Source: Candidatus Omnitrophota bacterium
Lineage (GTDB): Bacteria > Omnitrophota > Gorgyraeia > JAFGHF01
NCBI GenBank assembly: GCA_016939375.1
Contig: JAFGHF010000044.1
Coordinates: 1 to 35,017 of the forward strand
Reading direction: 5' to 3'
Length of the DNA stretch: 35,017 bases
Numbering within the stretch: position 1 is the first letter of the stretch; every line of letters starts with the position of its first letter. Positions 33,266 through 35,017 of the stretch are shown here, piece by piece. The notes beneath the pieces were generated by a model. It saw only the letters and a program-made list of their open reading frames with translations, did not search any database and had not been told where the DNA came from. The position numbers were made by a program, and so were the translations under genes.

Positions 33266-33715
33266 AAGAGAGCAGAGCTATAAGCCGAGTTCTGTAATCG
33301 ATGGCCATCCATCTAGCCTTGCCGTTGCCGACAAGATCATTTCCCTCAGCCCCACTCAGAAATGACCCTGAGCGAAGCGAAGGGTCTTATTAGCGGTCAA
33401 CCCGAAAGTCATGACGAGCGGGGTTAAGCTCGTTGCCATATAAGCATCCTTCCCTATTTGACCTTTCTCCGCGTAGAGATTGCCGCGTTTCACTTCCCAG
33501 CCATTATTTCACTTTTTGCTGGGGACCCTGAGGCCATAGGGCCGAAGGGCCTGCCATTGGTGAAAAACAGCTGTTACTCGTCTCTGTGGCTCTGATCCTA
33601 TCTCACACTCTGTTAAAAGTGTGGACGATGGGCGTTACCCACTACGCTCACCCTGTGGAGCTCGGACTTTCCTCTCCCCCGAAACCGGGGCAGCGGCCAT
33701 CCGCTCTACTCTCTT
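33266..33715 (-). ncRNA. rnpB: RNase P RNA
   Basis: A 450-nt catalytic RNA that matures tRNA 5' ends. The 13-bp P1 helix pairs 33703-33715 with 33266-33278 (one G-U). The conserved 5' core reads GAGGAAAGUCCGAGCUCC and the 3' core ACAGAACUCGGCUUAU. They differ from the common CCGGG/CCCGG by a matched A-U pair, supporting a working RNA. GGUCAAAUAGGG and a P18 stem with GCAA loop are also present. A small palindrome at 33364-33386 lies upstream of P18. The 5' end is 14 nt after the RNase HI stop, so it is processed from that transcript or has a promoter inside rnhA; only a weak TATTTT is seen upstream. Confidence 0.96.
33364..33386 (-). repeat. Short palindrome inserted in the rnpB 3' half
   Basis: On the transcribed strand, GACCCT and AGGGTC flank TCGCTTCGCTC, forming a 6-bp stem with a possible inner GC pair. 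It lies between the P15-17 region and P18, where the E. coli RNA has a short joining segment. Next to it, GGUCAUUUC could pair with GAAAUGAUC downstream, so the palindrome's last bases may belong to a native helix. Confidence 0.5.
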
Positions 33716-33729
33716 TTAAATAAAAATAC

Positions 33730-34161
33730 CTAAAAAGACTTAAGGCCCGTATCGATCCTGGAATCAATAGCTTGATTGGCAAGCTTATCGGCCTCTTTGT
33801 TGTCTTCCCGGGCGATCTGCTTCGCTTCTATATTATCAAAACCGGTCTTTAAATGCAAAAATTGTTCGTAGAAAGGCTTCAGGTTAGCATTTTTGACCCT
33901 GTATTCGCCATTAAGCTGTTTTATCAAAAGCTCGCTATCGGAGTGTATGACCAGGTCTTTAAGCCCCAGTATCAAAGCCTGCTGCGTTGCATAAATAAGA
34001 GCGGTATACTCAGCGATATTATTTGTAGCCTGGCCGATATATTTGTAAAGCTGAGCCATAGGCTTATTCTCTTTATCTTTGATGACTATGCCGATCCCCG
34101 CATCTCCGGGATTGCCGCGGGCAGCACCATCGACATAAATAAACGCTTTTTTCTCACTCAT
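33730..34161 (-). CDS. rnhA: Ribonuclease HI
   Basis: A 143-residue RNase H that cuts RNA in RNA-DNA hybrids. The four catalytic acids are visible: D11 (VDGAARGNPG), E51 (NIAEYTAL), D75 (HSDSELL) and D125 (EADKLAN). It lacks the basic handle region of E. coli RNase HI, as in archaeal-like and short bacterial forms. It overlaps the zinc-ribbon gene by 8 bp and is followed within 14 nt by rnpB, forming a compact nucleic-acid-processing group. Confidence 0.95.
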   Translation of the reverse strand: MSEKKAFIYVDGAARGNPGDAGIGIVIKDKENKPMAQLYKYIGQATNNIAEYTALIYATQQALILGLKDLVIHSDSELLIKQLNGEYRVKNANLKPFYEQFLHLKTGFDNIEAKQIAREDNKEADKLANQAIDSRIDTGLKSF

Positions 34162-34879
34162 CTTTTTGTTCTGGCCAATATAGAAGCCGGGCGCAAAAGT
34201 CGCAGGTTACTATTCTGTCTTTCATCTGCATCTCATTGATCACCTGGGGCGGCAGAGTCTGATGGCATCCGCCGCAGGACTCACCCACAGCCGGGACTAA
34301 GGCTAAGCCTTCTTTGGCTTTTAAAATCCTCTCATATTTGGAAAGCAAAGTCTTATCGACATTGACGCTGATCTGGCCCCTTTGCCCCTCCAGACCGGCT
34401 ACTTTTTCTTCTATTTGCTTGACTTCCTGATCGATTTTTACCGTTTCTTCTTTGAGCTTTTTTTCTTCGGCGGCAAAATTTTCCTTCTCTTTTTGCACTT
34501 CCACCTTCAGCCTATCTATCACATCCATCAACTCCAATAGGCTGTCTTCCAGGGCAGATTTATCTGCCTTCAACCCTTCGATTTCCCTCTGCATGGTCAC
34601 ATATTCTTTATTGGTCTTTAGTTGCAATAGCTGCGCCTGATATTTCTTGATATCTTTTTCCTTGCCTTCCAGGTCTAGCTCCTTGTCTTTCCTCTTAAGC
34701 TGTGCGGCTTTAAGCTCTTCCTCTCTCTGTTTTAACCTATCGCCCTTCTGAGCAAACTCTTCTTTCAATGCCTCTTTCTCAGCCGGTTTTTTCTGCAACG
34801 TATCTTTTAGCTTATAGATCTGGCCATCGACTTCCTGCAGTTTAACCAAAATACCTATCTGCTCCTGGATATTTTCCAT
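34154..34879 (-). CDS. Coiled-coil protein with C-terminal C4 zinc ribbon (COG1579 type)
   Basis: A 241-residue protein. Residues about 10-170 are a long charged coiled coil (KEKDIKKYQAQLLQLKTNKEYVTMQREIEGLK). The C-terminal zinc ribbon has C202-x2-C205 (ESCGGCHQTLPP) and C226-x2-C229 (VTCDFCARLLYW). This matches the widespread C4-type zinc-ribbon family (CdsZ/YacI-like), often beside RNase H genes; its molecular role is not settled, but nucleic-acid binding is likely. ATG 34879 is chosen since GGGAG lies about 5 nt upstream; a TTG directly before it is too close to that site. Confidence 0.92.
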   Translation of the reverse strand: MENIQEQIGILVKLQEVDGQIYKLKDTLQKKPAEKEALKEEFAQKGDRLKQREEELKAAQLKRKDKELDLEGKEKDIKKYQAQLLQLKTNKEYVTMQREIEGLKADKSALEDSLLELMDVIDRLKVEVQKEKENFAAEEKKLKEETVKIDQEVKQIEEKVAGLEGQRGQISVNVDKTLLSKYERILKAKEGLALVPAVGESCGGCHQTLPPQVINEMQMKDRIVTCDFCARLLYWPEQKDE

Positions 34880-34897
34880 CAATCTCCCAATCTAGCC

Positions 34898-34930
34898 AAA
34901 TTTTGAATTTTTACTTTTAAATTTTGAATT
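34898..34930. repeat. Direct repeat AAATTTTGAATT upstream of the zinc-ribbon gene
   Basis: The 12-mer AAATTTTGAATT occurs at 34898-34909 and 34919-34930, in the 55-nt spacer between the tRNA and the zinc-ribbon gene. The 11-mer within it also occurs, inverted, at 46-56 at the other end of the window. The spacer contains no clear promoter, so the zinc-ribbon gene may be read through from the tRNA transcript. Confidence 0.6.
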
Positions 34931-34934
34931 ATAC

Positions 34935-35010
34935 TGGTGGGCCCACTAGGATTCGAACCTAGAACCAACAGATTATGAGTCTGCTGCTCTAACCGTTGAG
35001 CTATGGGCCC
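34935..35010 (-). tRNA. tRNA with CAU anticodon, probably Ile2 (lysidine-modified)
   Basis: A complete 76-nt cloverleaf with encoded CCA. The acceptor stem GGGCCCA pairs with TGGGCCC (7 bp), the D arm is GCTC/GAGC, the anticodon loop CTCATAA has CAT at 34975-34977, and the T arm CTAGG-TTCGAAT-CCTAG pairs fully. CAU could mean elongator Met, initiator Met or Ile2. The fully paired first base pair excludes initiator. The body (GACTCATAATC, G-rich acceptor, TTGGT variable loop) resembles E. coli Ile2, so I favour Ile(AUA) after TilS modification. Confidence 0.93.
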
Positions 35011-35017
35011 AAAAGCC

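Noticed and set aside
34935..35010. Initiator tRNA-Met reading of the CAU tRNA
   Set aside because: The first acceptor pair is fully matched and the anticodon stem lacks the three G-C pairs typical of initiators.

Overview
The window is a dense, bacterial, chromosomal housekeeping region with about 35 protein genes, one tRNA and an RNase P RNA. Gaps are short, many starts and stops overlap, and start codons are ATG, GTG or TTG with AGGAGG-type ribosome sites. An ArnT-like lipid glycosyltransferase cassette, a Do-type periplasmic protease and a RodZ-like protein point to a diderm. The gene content and the AT-rich and palindromic intergenic repeats remind me of uncultured PVC/Omnitrophota-like lineages. 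That placement is an impression, not a demonstration. No phage, insertion sequence, CRISPR array or toxin system is visible.

Layout. (1) From 19210 down to 86 runs one long minus-strand series: recA, a HtrA/Deg protease, recX, alaS, hisD, hisB, hisA, hisI, trpE, trpG, trpD, a thioredoxin-reductase-like flavoprotein, trpC, trpF, trpB, trpA, ruvX, an M16 peptidase and an M50 site-2 protease. The start of a further gene lies at the left edge. All seven tryptophan genes are present. Histidine synthesis is represented only by hisD, hisB, hisA and hisI. (2) cinA and thpR run rightward from 19425, divergent from recA, with a clear sigma70-type promoter. (3) A second minus-strand block runs from 30343 to 21228: a SagB-type nitroreductase, rpsO, pnp, ftsK and rodZ-like, then a terminator-like hairpin, then rimO, pgsA, pgpA and a GNAT acetyltransferase. 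The last gene meets thpR tail to tail. (4) A plus-strand cassette at 30491-33160 encodes a polyprenyl-phosphate glycosyltransferase, a small LpxB-N-like membrane protein and an ArnT-like transferase. (5) The right end, on the minus strand, holds tRNA(CAU), a coiled-coil zinc-ribbon protein, RNase HI and rnpB, with rnpB starting 14 nt after the RNase HI stop codon.

The most unusual signals are small and mostly non-coding. Two gene junctions (alaS-hisD and rimO-pgsA) carry a perfect inverted repeat whose left arm starts 1-2 nt after the upstream stop and whose right arm abuts or enters the next start codon. Both share the core CCCGTTA/TAACGGG while the rest of the arms differ with pairing kept. 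A large imperfect palindrome follows the hisD stop, a small palindrome sits inside rnpB, and a 13-bp inverted repeat follows rnpB. The flavoprotein inside the trp operon has an AhpF-like, probably NADH-type, nucleotide-binding region instead of the usual TrxB HRR motif. A 14-bp palindrome overlaps the probable recA -10 element. I did not find a large undescribed protein system here.
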